A DNA stretch of 58,755 bases from Bacteriovorax sp. (GTDB lineage: Bacteria > Bdellovibrionota > Bacteriovoracia > Bacteriovoracales > Bacteriovoracaceae): NCBI GenBank assembly GCA_014376445.1, contig JACMRM010000027.1, forward strand, positions 1-58,755. The letters run 5' to 3'. Of the stretch, positions 26,257 through 34,131 are shown piece by piece (the first letter of the stretch is position 1; each line of letters starts with the position of its first letter). The translations under genes and the position numbers were made by a program. The notes under the pieces are model-generated. The model was not told the origin of the DNA. It did no database searches and saw only the letters and a program-made list of their open reading frames with translations.

Positions 26257-26295
26257 TTGCTCCCTATCAAATAAATAAGATAACACAGGGAGCAA
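26257..26295 (+). promoter_or_regulatory. Inverted repeat hiding the tpx ribosome binding site
   Basis: TTGCTCCCT (26257-26265) pairs perfectly with AGGGAGCAA (26287-26295); the right arm contains the Shine-Dalgarno AGGGAG and ends one base before the tpx ATG. Inner TATC/GATA can extend the stem past a small bulge. In RNA this would sequester the ribosome site; there is no T tract, so it is not a plain terminator. It could equally be a DNA operator. Confidence 0.65.
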
Positions 26296-26296
26296 C

Positions 26297-26797
26297 ATGA
26301 CAAGAATCACTCTTCAAGGAAACGATATTAACACTCGCGGGACTCTGCCAGATATCGGCGATCTGATTCATGACTTCACAATGGTAAAAGCAGATTTAAC
26401 TGAAGTAAAACTTTCTTCATTTAAAGAAAAATATAAACTGCTTAACATTTTTCCAAGTATCGATACTCCCACATGTGCAATGAGTGTGCGTACTTTCAAT
26501 AAAAATGTAGCAGACCATGGCAACGTTGCTGTCATCAATCTTTCTACTGATCTTCCTTTCGCACAAAAAAGATTTTGTGGAGCCGAAGGAATCAACAATG
26601 TAACGACGGCTTCTCTATTCAGATCTGATTTCCTTACTAATTATCATCTTGATATCATCGATGGACCACTTAAAGGACTTTGCTCTCGAGTGATCATGAT
26701 TATCAATGAAAAAAATGAGATCATCTACACAGAACAGGTAGCAGAAATCGCCAACGAACCGAACTATCAAGAAGCTTTGATTGCACTGAATTCATAG
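26297..26797 (+). CDS. tpx: Thiol peroxidase Tpx
   Basis: 166-residue atypical 2-Cys peroxiredoxin that reduces hydrogen peroxide and alkyl peroxides with thioredoxin as donor. The peroxidatic Cys is in PSIDTPTCAMSVRTFN and the resolving Cys in RFCGAEGI, the normal Tpx pair; opening residues GNDINTRG and FTMVKADLTEV also fit. Length is normal. It may share a transcript with the FAD-Rieske gene 60 bp upstream, but its ribosome binding site is inside an inverted repeat, implying separate control. Confidence 0.95.
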   Translation: MTRITLQGNDINTRGTLPDIGDLIHDFTMVKADLTEVKLSSFKEKYKLLNIFPSIDTPTCAMSVRTFNKNVADHGNVAVINLSTDLPFAQKRFCGAEGINNVTTASLFRSDFLTNYHLDIIDGPLKGLCSRVIMIINEKNEIIYTEQVAEIANEPNYQEALIALNS

Positions 26798-26820
26798 GCA
26801 GTAATCATGTTAGGTTTTGA

Positions 26821-26943
26821 AATATTCGAACAGATTTTTTTGGAGGAATTGATGATGCTACGAGATTAGTTTTAGCTGGAAAATTTTTTCATGGAGAGAT
26901 TTCAAAACATCTCACTAAAAGTGATTCGACAGATCGTAGATAG
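26821..26943 (+). other. Intergenic stretch with a 40-codon protein-like fragment
   Basis: A frame open between stops reads FFGGIDDATRLVLAGKFF.. and ends KSDSTDRR. It has no start codon with a ribosome site. It might be the trace of a lost gene; the rest of the 234-bp gap between tpx and the receiver shows nothing else. Confidence 0.2.
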
Positions 26944-27031
26944 TTATTAATTGTCCAAAAGTTTATGGTTTAAATGACAATTTAGTAAAGTAAAAAACTG
27001 TGGGTTAAAGAGAATTAAAATTTAAGGATTT

Positions 27032-27400
27032 TTATTCGCAGTATTTTTCTATGATATCGATAATTTCATAAATATCCAGGGGCTTTTTCAGATAAGCGCG
27101 TGCATTCACTCTCTGTTTATTCTCTCGGATGTGTCCGTCTGCTGACATAACAATTACAGGCAAATGTGCAATTTTCGGATCTGCATCTTTTTCAGTACAG
27201 AATTGAAAACCATCTTTTATAGGCATCATAAGATCGAGTAAAATAAGATTGGGAAGAACGAGAGACTGAGATAATTTATCGAGACCGACCTGACCATTTT
27301 CTGCGAAAAGAACTTCATAACCTTCACCTTCAAGCAGCTCGATTAAAGTTTCTCGAATATCCTGGTCATCCTCAACTAATAAAATTTTTTTATTAATCAT
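27032..27400 (-). CDS. Stand-alone receiver domain (CheY-like)
   Basis: 122 residues from ATG 27400 (GAGGA ~5 nt upstream; the track start adds 11 doubtful residues). A full receiver: acidic pair in LLVEDDQDIRETL, phosphoacceptor Asp in LILLDLMMPIKDG, Thr/Ser at VIVMSADG, and Lys in AYLKKPLD. No output domain, so it acts through protein contacts, downstream of an unlinked histidine kinase. It lies between tpx and the secreted caspase-like cluster. Confidence 0.9.
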   Translation of the reverse strand: MINKKILLVEDDQDIRETLIELLEGEGYEVLFAENGQVGLDKLSQSLVLPNLILLDLMMPIKDGFQFCTEKDADPKIAHLPVIVMSADGHIRENKQRVNARAYLKKPLDIYEIIDIIEKYCE

Positions 27401-27523
27401 GAATCCTCGCTCTCCTATAGGCCAGTTACACAAATCGTAACCAAGTGTAACAATAAAATATTAACTCAATATTGAGAATATATCACTATCTAATGAGAAT
27501 CATTTTTAGAATCTTAAGCTGGA

Positions 27524-29008
27524 TTATAAAACGAAATCTTTACAGGCATTTGATGCATTTTTATCGTTATCTGTGCGTATTTTTTGCTGATTTTTATAAT
27601 ATGCACTATAGGCCTTATGTGCCTCTATCGAAATACTTGACCCTATTGCTCTACTCACTTTCGTATTGGTTTTCAATTCATTCAGAATATTTTGGTAGCG
27701 CTGATACTCAGGGTGCTCTCTCATCACTTTTTCTTTCGTCTCTCTTGAAACTTTATAATAGTCTCTTGAGTCTTCAAGTTCTTTTCTTTTTCCTGCTGTA
27801 AGATTGTTATCGAGAAGATCTTTTTCTTTTTCTCTGATTGAATAATCCCAATTACCGTCCAGAAGTTCTTTATGAGTGTACCCTATTGTCTGTCCCATCG
27901 GTGTATTCATGGGCTCACGTTTTTCAAGATCAGGTCTGCTGATTTCCTGCAGCCTTTTAATATAATTTTCCTGAACGTCCCTATACTCAGCAATTTTCTT
28001 TTTTAAATCCGAAAGATCGACAGTCTTTTCTTTTGTAATCTTTTTACTAAACCAGGATTTTCTTTCTATTGAATTTATATCTTCAATAAGTGTTAGAAGA
28101 GTCGTCAGTTGTACATATTCATTCTGGCGGGCACAATAATTGGCAGCTCCATCAATCGCAGTAGATTTTAAATAAGTATCAATTTTATCAAGCTCCATTC
28201 CACGATACTCATCATGATAAAACATATAAGGAGTCAAAAGTGGATAAATCTCGTCTTGAACAACTGTACCTTCAGGTGTTGAGATTTCAGGGAACCCTTC
28301 CCCTTTCAGTGTATCTCGTGTGCTTAAAAATATATCTTCAAGATTTTTTCCTTTCCCCATATTATTTGCAAAAACTTCTGCAAAACTGGAGAATCCATAG
28401 TGCTTTGGCCCTGAAGCAGTAATAACACACGTTTTATCATTGGCAAGAGAAAGTGAATTTCCAGAGTGGCAGCTAGCATCCACAATCGCCAGTTTAACAT
28501 TGGCATCTTTAGCTGCTTTACTTAGGGTCGCAAGATTATCCAAACTGATCATTCCATCACTGCTTCCACTATTTATATTGGTCATTGCAGAAGAAGATGA
28601 AGATATTTTATGAGTATTGCCTGCTGATTCGCCGCCGTGATCAGAAATAAAAAGCATAATTTTTTCCCCCGCCTTGATTTCCGGAGGATTGGCAGTGAGT
28701 TTTTTTATATAGTCGTTAACAATGCTTTCGAAGCTTTGTTGATTAAAACCATTTTTAATACTAGCGCCCTTAAAATTCTCATTAATTATACTTTCGGTCT
28801 GTCGGTGGCCACCATTAAAATTAATCGTCGTTTTATATGAAGATTTATTCTGATTATAGAATACAGAGAAATTTAAAATGCCAGTATCAAACTGGGTTAT
28901 CAGTGCATTTACCGGCTCTCCGCCTCCGCCGATAACCGTCATGTAATTAGTTTCAGCATGAAGAGACAAGGAAGAAAATATTATTGTTAAGAGTATAGTA
29001 GTTTTCAT
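27524..29008 (-). CDS. Secreted caspase-like (clan CD) peptidase
   Basis: 494 residues from ATG 29008. Signal peptide MKTTILLTIIFSSLSLHA. Residues ~20-260 match the caspase/legumain (clan CD) layout: NYMTVIGGGGEPVN first strand, KIMLFISDHGGES with His124-Gly, and VKLAIVDASCHSGNSL with Cys180. The dyad is in the expected order and spacing. The C-terminal ~230 residues are charged and helical and may hold the substrate or an inhibitory region. Clan CD enzymes usually cut after Arg/Lys, Asp or Asn. The start overlaps the upstream gene's stop (ATGA), so it is coupled to the 120-residue gene. Role in prey killing or secreted-protein maturation is inferred. Confidence 0.8.
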   Translation of the reverse strand: MKTTILLTIIFSSLSLHAETNYMTVIGGGGEPVNALITQFDTGILNFSVFYNQNKSSYKTTINFNGGHRQTESIINENFKGASIKNGFNQQSFESIVNDYIKKLTANPPEIKAGEKIMLFISDHGGESAGNTHKISSSSSAMTNINSGSSDGMISLDNLATLSKAAKDANVKLAIVDASCHSGNSLSLANDKTCVITASGPKHYGFSSFAEVFANNMGKGKNLEDIFLSTRDTLKGEGFPEISTPEGTVVQDEIYPLLTPYMFYHDEYRGMELDKIDTYLKSTAIDGAANYCARQNEYVQLTTLLTLIEDINSIERKSWFSKKITKEKTVDLSDLKKKIAEYRDVQENYIKRLQEISRPDLEKREPMNTPMGQTIGYTHKELLDGNWDYSIREKEKDLLDNNLTAGKRKELEDSRDYYKVSRETKEKVMREHPEYQRYQNILNELKTNTKVSRAIGSSISIEAHKAYSAYYKNQQKIRTDNDKNASNACKDFVL

Positions 29009-29367
29009 TTGCACTTCTCCTTTTTCACCAAAACGACACTGCCCGATTCATTATAATTTGCAGGATCAGGGGGTGTATGCTCTACTTTAGAAATACTGTC
29101 GAGTTTTCCGCGATAGTCAGAAGTCATTTCAGTAATTTTTGCACGAACTTTTATCGATTGATTCAAGTAAGAAATGACCTGTCTTTCCTGAGCAGAAGTA
29201 AGATTGAATTTGTATTCTGAAATTGATCCTTGATTCACAACAAGGTCATAGGACTTCGTCAATTCATTTTTTTTCAATTCTCCATAGAGATCATAGCTTC
29301 CGCAACCCTTCATCTGAGTGGTGCTGTAAGCATTTAAACTGATGAATAAGAAAAAAATATATTTCAT
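29005..29367 (-). CDS. Small exported protein of the caspase-like cluster
   Basis: 120 residues with a signal peptide (MKYIFFLFISLNAYS) and one early mature cysteine (MKGCGSYDLYGEL). The later strands (YDLVVNQGSISEYKFNL, VRAKITEMTSDYRGKL) suggest a small beta barrel such as an OB-like fold, unproved. It is one base from the 3D-domain gene upstream and overlaps the peptidase gene downstream, so all three are one operon. It may be a chaperone, inhibitor or partner of the peptidase; this is inferred from gene order only. Confidence 0.75.
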   Translation of the reverse strand: MKYIFFLFISLNAYSTTQMKGCGSYDLYGELKKNELTKSYDLVVNQGSISEYKFNLTSAQERQVISYLNQSIKVRAKITEMTSDYRGKLDSISKVEHTPPDPANYNESGSVVLVKKEKCK

Positions 29368-29368
29368 A

Positions 29369-30115
29369 TTAATGCTGGCTGTGAAGTTCTAATAACTCCT
29401 GAATGATTTTTGCATCTTTAACGACAAATGCATCGAATGTTTTTGATTCATTGCTAGCGACCCATGGAAAAAACGGTGCTGATTTTGAAACACCGATGTA
29501 AACATCTACGTGATTCGTCTTGATAGCTCCACCTTTGTCAGCTGCGAAAAAATATCCGTCGTGAATAATTGTTCTTCCGTTGGCGAGTAAGATTCTAGCT
29601 CCACGAGCTTTTGGAACATATATTGCTGTGCCTGGTGAAATAACAGCACCGTCTGTCGCGAGTGTTCTGTACGGAGCTAATATATAGTCATCAAGCCCGT
29701 CGCCGTAAACACCGTTAGCTTCACGAAATTTTGTCTTTCCGATTTTTGGATATTTTGCGTAGATTGAAGAACAGTCTACGAAATGATCATCCGTTGTATT
29801 GTGATAATTGAAAGTTTTAGCTTCACCATTTTTAAAATTGATTTTTACTGAACCTTCCATTGCCGTATCACACCAGTGTTTCAGTGTAACTCTCGGACCT
29901 AGCTCTTGTCCTTTAAGGTCACGAAGAGGATTACTTCCAGAATCTTCTGCTATTTCCGGAAGATAATAGTAGGTCGCCCATAATTTTAGAGATGGCCCCA
30001 GATCACTTTTAGCTGGTTCTGCCATCTCAAAACGATCATTGTCCAATGGATCTGTGGCGTATGAGTTGAAAGAACAAAACAATAGAGCGAAAACTAAAAA
30101 AGTCATCTTTAACAT
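29369..30115 (-). CDS. Exported 3D-domain protein
   Basis: 248 residues, signal peptide MLKMTFLVFALLFCSFNSYA. The C-terminal ~90 residues form a 3D (three-aspartate) domain, also found in MltA and resuscitation-factor-type proteins: PYRTLATDGAVISPGTAIYV and HDGYFFAADKGGAIKTNHVD with the conserved aspartates. This beta-barrel belongs to peptidoglycan lytic enzymes, so a role at the cell wall is likely. First gene of the operon with the small exported protein and the caspase-like peptidase. A leader of ~117 bp separates it from the divergent acyltransferase. Confidence 0.85.
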   Translation of the reverse strand: MLKMTFLVFALLFCSFNSYATDPLDNDRFEMAEPAKSDLGPSLKLWATYYYLPEIAEDSGSNPLRDLKGQELGPRVTLKHWCDTAMEGSVKINFKNGEAKTFNYHNTTDDHFVDCSSIYAKYPKIGKTKFREANGVYGDGLDDYILAPYRTLATDGAVISPGTAIYVPKARGARILLANGRTIIHDGYFFAADKGGAIKTNHVDVYIGVSKSAPFFPWVASNESKTFDAFVVKDAKIIQELLELHSQH

Positions 30116-30221
30116 AAGAGTCTCCTATTGGAAGTCTTATCGTTAAGAATATCGCATTCGTGAATAATTTCAGTTGAGAGTCAAAAAGCGGAAAAAAGTA
30201 ACCATGCATAACCAATAAGTG

Positions 30222-30232
30222 TATAGTTTGGC
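30222..30232 (+). promoter_or_regulatory. -10 box close to the DUF374 start
   Basis: TATAGT (30222-30227) ends five bases before the ATG at 30233, and there is no Shine-Dalgarno. A good -35 is not evident at the usual spacing. Consistent with a leaderless or near-leaderless mRNA. Confidence 0.35.
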
Positions 30233-30931
30233 ATGAAAAAAGTTCTACTTCTAATCACTTCATTTCTCATTTACATTATTACCCGACTATTTCATATGTC
30301 TTATCGCTATCGCTTCAATAACAACTCCGTTCTGCAGACTTTAAAAAATAATCACCAGAATTTTATCTTCGCAATCTGGCATCAGAATCTCTTTGCAGGA
30401 ATTCTCGCACAGACCGGGCATCAGCATATCGTGATCGTTTCAAAATCAAATGATGCCGAACCTGTGGCCTTTACGTGTAAACATCTCGGCCACCTTGTCG
30501 TGCGTGGAAGTTCGAGAAAAGGCTCTGTTGATAAAAACGGCCAGGCCGCAAAAGAGGAAATGATTGAATGTTTAAAGAAAGGTCACCCTGGAGCTGTCAC
30601 TGTAGATGGACCAAAAGGCCCTGCTTTTAAAGTGAAGCCTGGAATTATAGACATGGCAAAAAAATCAAAAGCACTTCTAGTCCCTTACGTCGTCTGTCCG
30701 AAAAGCTACTGGCAATTTAAAAGCTGGGACAGCTTCAAGCTTCCAAAACCGTTTTCCAAGATTTTAGTTTCCTATGGTGAACCGATTGCGGTTTGTGAGA
30801 ATAATATATCGTATGAAGAAGATTTGAATAAATTAGAAGCGGCGATGAATCTTTTAACTAACGAAACTTTGAAAAATCTCACCAATTGGGAAGCATATTC
30901 GTTTTCCAACTGGTGGCGATATAGTAAGTAA
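30233..30931 (+). CDS. DUF374 lysophospholipid acyltransferase-like protein
   Basis: 232 residues. N-terminal membrane anchor (VLLLITSFLIYIITRLF) then the DUF374/LPLAT fold: IFAIWHQNLFAGIL with the catalytic-type His, VRGSSRKGSVDKNG, and GHPGAVTVDGPKGPAFKVKPG, the family signature. Related to lipid A lauroyl/KDO acyltransferases, so envelope lipid acylation at the inner membrane is likely; the acceptor is not known. It is divergent from the 3D-domain operon and converges on the hydrolase gene. Confidence 0.9.
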   Translation: MKKVLLLITSFLIYIITRLFHMSYRYRFNNNSVLQTLKNNHQNFIFAIWHQNLFAGILAQTGHQHIVIVSKSNDAEPVAFTCKHLGHLVVRGSSRKGSVDKNGQAAKEEMIECLKKGHPGAVTVDGPKGPAFKVKPGIIDMAKKSKALLVPYVVCPKSYWQFKSWDSFKLPKPFSKILVSYGEPIAVCENNISYEEDLNKLEAAMNLLTNETLKNLTNWEAYSFSNWWRYSK

Positions 30932-30942
30932 CAATATCTTAA

Positions 30943-31710
30943 CTATTTCTTTGATTGCTCAGCTAAAAAATCCTTCATCGCAACCCATGAACGTCTGTCA
31001 GCATCACTATTGTAAGCTGCGCCTTTTGCAATATCATCTCCCGCACCTTTTTCAGTGAAGCTATGAACTGCACCAGAATACTGGATGAACTGGTAGTTAA
31101 CTTTTGCTTCGTTCACACCTTTTAAAAATCCTTCGATGTCAGCTTTTGGAACAAACGGGTCAAGAGCTCCGTGCATAATCAGCATTGATCCTTTAATATT
31201 TTTATCGTCTGTTGATGGAATTAATCCGCCGTGAAAAGTGATAACACCTTTTAAGTCAGTTCCGGATCTTGCAGCTTCAATCACAGTTGTTCCCCCGAAG
31301 CAGTAGCCAGCAACGAAGATCTTAGAGGTATCAACACCTTTTTGTTTCTTTAATGTATCGATCGCAAGGTTTGCATGTGCACGCAATGCAGGTAGATCTG
31401 CTTTGTATTTTCCAGCTAGTTCACCCGCTTCTTTTGTATCTTTAGGACGAATACCTTTACCGTAAATATCTCCAGCGAAAACAACATATCCAAGTTTTGC
31501 CATTTCGATTGCTTTAGATTCTGTCTCAGCTGTAAGTCCCATCCAGTTATGCACAACCATGATCCCGGGTTTTTTCCCCTGGTTCATTGTATCGTACGCT
31601 AAAAATCCTTCGTACGTTTGATCGCCCGATTTGTATTCAACTCTTTCTGTTTTTACTTTAGCGAATGCAGTGCTCGTAATTAATAACGACAATAATAATG
31701 CCTTAATCAT
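30943..31710 (-). CDS. Exported dienelactone hydrolase family protein
   Basis: 255 residues with a signal peptide (MIKALLLSLLITSTAFA). Alpha/beta hydrolase of the dienelactone hydrolase family: GIMVVHNWMGLTAETES, nucleophile Cys in AGYCFGGT, Asp in HGALDPFVP, His in YSGAVHSFTEKG. The Cys-Asp-His triad is complete. Periplasmic relatives are of uncertain substrate, so ester or lactone cleavage is as far as it goes. GGAGA lies ~7 nt before the ATG. It lies next to the lpd gene on the same strand. Confidence 0.9.
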   Translation of the reverse strand: MIKALLLSLLITSTAFAKVKTERVEYKSGDQTYEGFLAYDTMNQGKKPGIMVVHNWMGLTAETESKAIEMAKLGYVVFAGDIYGKGIRPKDTKEAGELAGKYKADLPALRAHANLAIDTLKKQKGVDTSKIFVAGYCFGGTTVIEAARSGTDLKGVITFHGGLIPSTDDKNIKGSMLIMHGALDPFVPKADIEGFLKGVNEAKVNYQFIQYSGAVHSFTEKGAGDDIAKGAAYNSDADRRSWVAMKDFLAEQSKK

Positions 31711-31778
31711 ATAAATCTCCTTTTGGTGATGACTGAATCAGAATAAGTGTAATAGATTTTTACAAAGAGTAAAACCGA

Positions 31779-31815
31779 CAAGGCTTCAGCAAAAACATGA
31801 AGAGATGAAGCCTTG
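31779..31815. terminator. Hairpin between lpd and the hydrolase gene
   Basis: CAAGGCTTCA and TGAAGCCTTG form a 10-bp perfect stem with a 17-nt loop, 10 bp past the lpd stop on the minus strand, followed there by CGGTTTT. A plausible terminator of the sucA operon, though the T tract is short. Confidence 0.55.
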
Positions 31816-31824
31816 CATTTTATT

Positions 31825-33228
31825 TTATGAATTGAGTGAACGTTTATCACTTGCCGCAAGGCAGGCTTCCTTTATAGACTCTGAGTATGTTGGATGTGCG
31901 TGGCTCATGCGCCCAATATCTTCTGCTGCTGCCCTGAATTCCATGGCGACAACTGCTTCACCGATAAGATCTGCACAGCGTGGCCCGATCATATGAACAC
32001 CTAAAATCTCGTCTGTCTTTTTATCTGCTAAAACTTTTACGAATCCATCTGACTCGTTTGAAGCGCGTGCACGCCCTGAAGCTTTCGTTGCGAAACTCCC
32101 CGACTTGTACTCACGTCCTTCTGCTTTTAACTGCTCTTCTGTTTTTCCAACGCTAGCTACTTCCGGCCATGTATAAACAACACCAGGAATTAAATTATAA
32201 TCGATGTGCGGTTTTTGTCCTGTCATATACTCCGCAACAAGCACACCTTCTTCTTCAGCTTTGTGAGCAAGCATGGCACCCTTAATAACATCTCCTATAG
32301 CGTAGATGTGGGGAACGTTTGTCTGAAGATGAGCATTCGTATCAACACGTCCTCTGTCATCAAGCTTTACACCGGCCTTATCAAGTCCAAGTGAATCAGT
32401 ATAAGATTTTCTTCCGACTGCCACTAAACAGTAGTCTCCTTCAATTACAACTTCTACTTTCGTATTTTTATCTGTCGCTTTAACAGTGACTTTTTTTCCA
32501 TTCGCTTTCACTTCTGTTACACCATGGCCTAAAAGAAATTCAATCCCGTCACGCTTAAGGGTTCTCATGAGACCTCTTCCAAGCTCTAAATCCATTGTTG
32601 AAATAATAGAGTCAGCGTATTCAATAACTGTCACTTCACTTCCCAGTCTTCTGAAAACTGATGAAAGTTCGAGACCAATAACACCACCACCGATCACAAC
32701 TAATTTTTTTGGAAGTTCTTTTAAAACTAAGGCTTCAGTTGAAGTAATCACTCTTTCTTTATCGATCACAACACCAGGAAGTGTTGATGGTTTTGATCCT
32801 GTAGCGATAACTATTTTAGCACCTTTAATTTCTACAGTTTCTTTTTCACCCCTTACAGAAACAGTGTTGGCATCTTTAAAAGATCCGTGTCCGTAAAAAA
32901 CTTCAATCTTATTTTTCTTCATTAAAAAGTCCACTCCGCCAGTCACGTCGCTCACAACTTTTTTAACTCTGTCTCTCATCATACCGAAGTCTAATTTTAC
33001 TTCCCCTGCTTTAATTCCATGATCTTTAAATGAATGCATTAATTCATGATATTTTTCAGACGAATCAAGCCAAGCTTTTGAAGGAATACATCCAACGTTC
33101 AAACATGTCCCACCGAGAGTTTTATATTTTTCAACAACCGCAACTTTCATTCCAAGTTGTGCGCATCTGATCGCACAAATATATCCGCCCGGCCCTGAAC
33201 CAATAACAATAACATCAAACTCTTTCAC
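31825..33228 (-). CDS. lpd: Dihydrolipoyl dehydrogenase (E3)
   Basis: 467 residues, normal length. FAD flavoprotein that reoxidises lipoamide in the 2-oxoglutarate (and possibly pyruvate) dehydrogenase complex using NAD+. Motifs: IGSGPGGYICAIRCAQLG, the redox disulfide in GGTCLNVGCIPSKAW, the second nucleotide loop VIGGGVIGLELSS, and the C-terminal catalytic His-Glu in HAHPTYSES. Last gene of sucA-sucB-methyltransferase-lpd, separated from the methyltransferase by 21 bp. Confidence 0.96.
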   Translation of the reverse strand: MKEFDVIVIGSGPGGYICAIRCAQLGMKVAVVEKYKTLGGTCLNVGCIPSKAWLDSSEKYHELMHSFKDHGIKAGEVKLDFGMMRDRVKKVVSDVTGGVDFLMKKNKIEVFYGHGSFKDANTVSVRGEKETVEIKGAKIVIATGSKPSTLPGVVIDKERVITSTEALVLKELPKKLVVIGGGVIGLELSSVFRRLGSEVTVIEYADSIISTMDLELGRGLMRTLKRDGIEFLLGHGVTEVKANGKKVTVKATDKNTKVEVVIEGDYCLVAVGRKSYTDSLGLDKAGVKLDDRGRVDTNAHLQTNVPHIYAIGDVIKGAMLAHKAEEEGVLVAEYMTGQKPHIDYNLIPGVVYTWPEVASVGKTEEQLKAEGREYKSGSFATKASGRARASNESDGFVKVLADKKTDEILGVHMIGPRCADLIGEAVVAMEFRAAAEDIGRMSHAHPTYSESIKEACLAASDKRSLNS

Positions 33229-33249
33229 TTTAACTCCTATAGTAGTTCT

Positions 33250-34083
33250 CTAATGATTTTTTGCTTTGGCTTGAATGAACGAAAAGAAAAACACAGCATT
33301 CGGATCGTTTGCAACCGTCGCCATTTCTTTTTTCATTTCATCAACAATTTCTTGCGTCACATATTTTGCTGCCACTAACTGATCGCTGGCAGAGAGTAGT
33401 AACTCACTCCAGAATTCGATCATCTCTTTTCTTTTTTGAGGGTGGCGGTTGTCCAGAAACCAGGTTTTCACTTCAGTTTCAATATTTCTAAAACCAATCT
33501 GCATTAACAAGTTTCCAAGTTTTGCACCCATAAAAGGATCACCTTTCTGGTCATACTGATAGTCATTGAAGGCCATCCAGTATTTCAAAACATTAGGAGA
33601 GTATGGATCGAGAAAAAAAGACGAGTTCAAAACTTCAGTGACGTATAAAACAGCACCGGGTTGAAGCACTCTTCTGATTTCCGATAAAACTCTTCTTGGA
33701 TCAGGCACGTGCTCCAGGACAAAACATAAAAACGCACCGTCAAAGTTTTCACCTTTAAACGTTAAGTTCTCTGCATTCATCTGGTGAAGGTCATATCTTT
33801 TATTTGCGTAAGAAAGTTTCCCTAAAGAATCTTTCGCTGCTGCCAGTTGAGTCGGGCTTAAATCAATCCCCGTTAAATGAATATCGGGAAAACGACGAAG
33901 AAGAATTTCAGATTGAGCACCAACACCACAGCCGACTTCTAAAATTTTTTTATTAGCTGAGAAGTTTACGTTTTGATAAATCGTATGCTCTGCAAAGCGT
34001 GCCTGACGTCTTAAGCGCTCCTGCTCCACCGGCGAAAAGCCATGTAAGTAAGGGAAGTCTTTTTTGGAAGAGGAATCAGTCAT
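33250..34083 (-). CDS. SAM-dependent methyltransferase inside the suc operon
   Basis: 277-residue class I methyltransferase: ILEVGCGVGAQSEILL (SAM motif I), LTGIDLSPTQLAAA, FDGAFLCFVLEHVPDPRRVL and LQPGAVLYVTEV. The N-terminus (FPYLHGFSPVEQERLRRQA) resembles enzymes of the ubiE/COQ5 and small-molecule type. The substrate is unknown. It sits 48 bp after sucB and 21 bp before lpd on the same strand, an uncommon insertion into a metabolic operon, which hints that it acts on quinone or lipoyl-related chemistry, or is simply co-regulated. Confidence 0.9.
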   Translation of the reverse strand: MTDSSSKKDFPYLHGFSPVEQERLRRQARFAEHTIYQNVNFSANKKILEVGCGVGAQSEILLRRFPDIHLTGIDLSPTQLAAAKDSLGKLSYANKRYDLHQMNAENLTFKGENFDGAFLCFVLEHVPDPRRVLSEIRRVLQPGAVLYVTEVLNSSFFLDPYSPNVLKYWMAFNDYQYDQKGDPFMGAKLGNLLMQIGFRNIETEVKTWFLDNRHPQKRKEMIEFWSELLLSASDQLVAAKYVTQEIVDEMKKEMATVANDPNAVFFFSFIQAKAKNH

Positions 34084-34131
34084 ATTGGATCTCCAATATA
34101 AGACCCGGCAAAAAACCAGGCCTGTTATTAA

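Noticed and set aside
27472-27801. 109-aa plus-strand ORF
   Set aside because: Antisense to the caspase-like gene; Leu/Tyr/Phe-rich shadow without a ribosome site.
31741-31825. CRISPR-like or mobile element repeats near the 31.8 kb hairpin
   Set aside because: A single inverted repeat only, with no spacers, transposase or target duplication.
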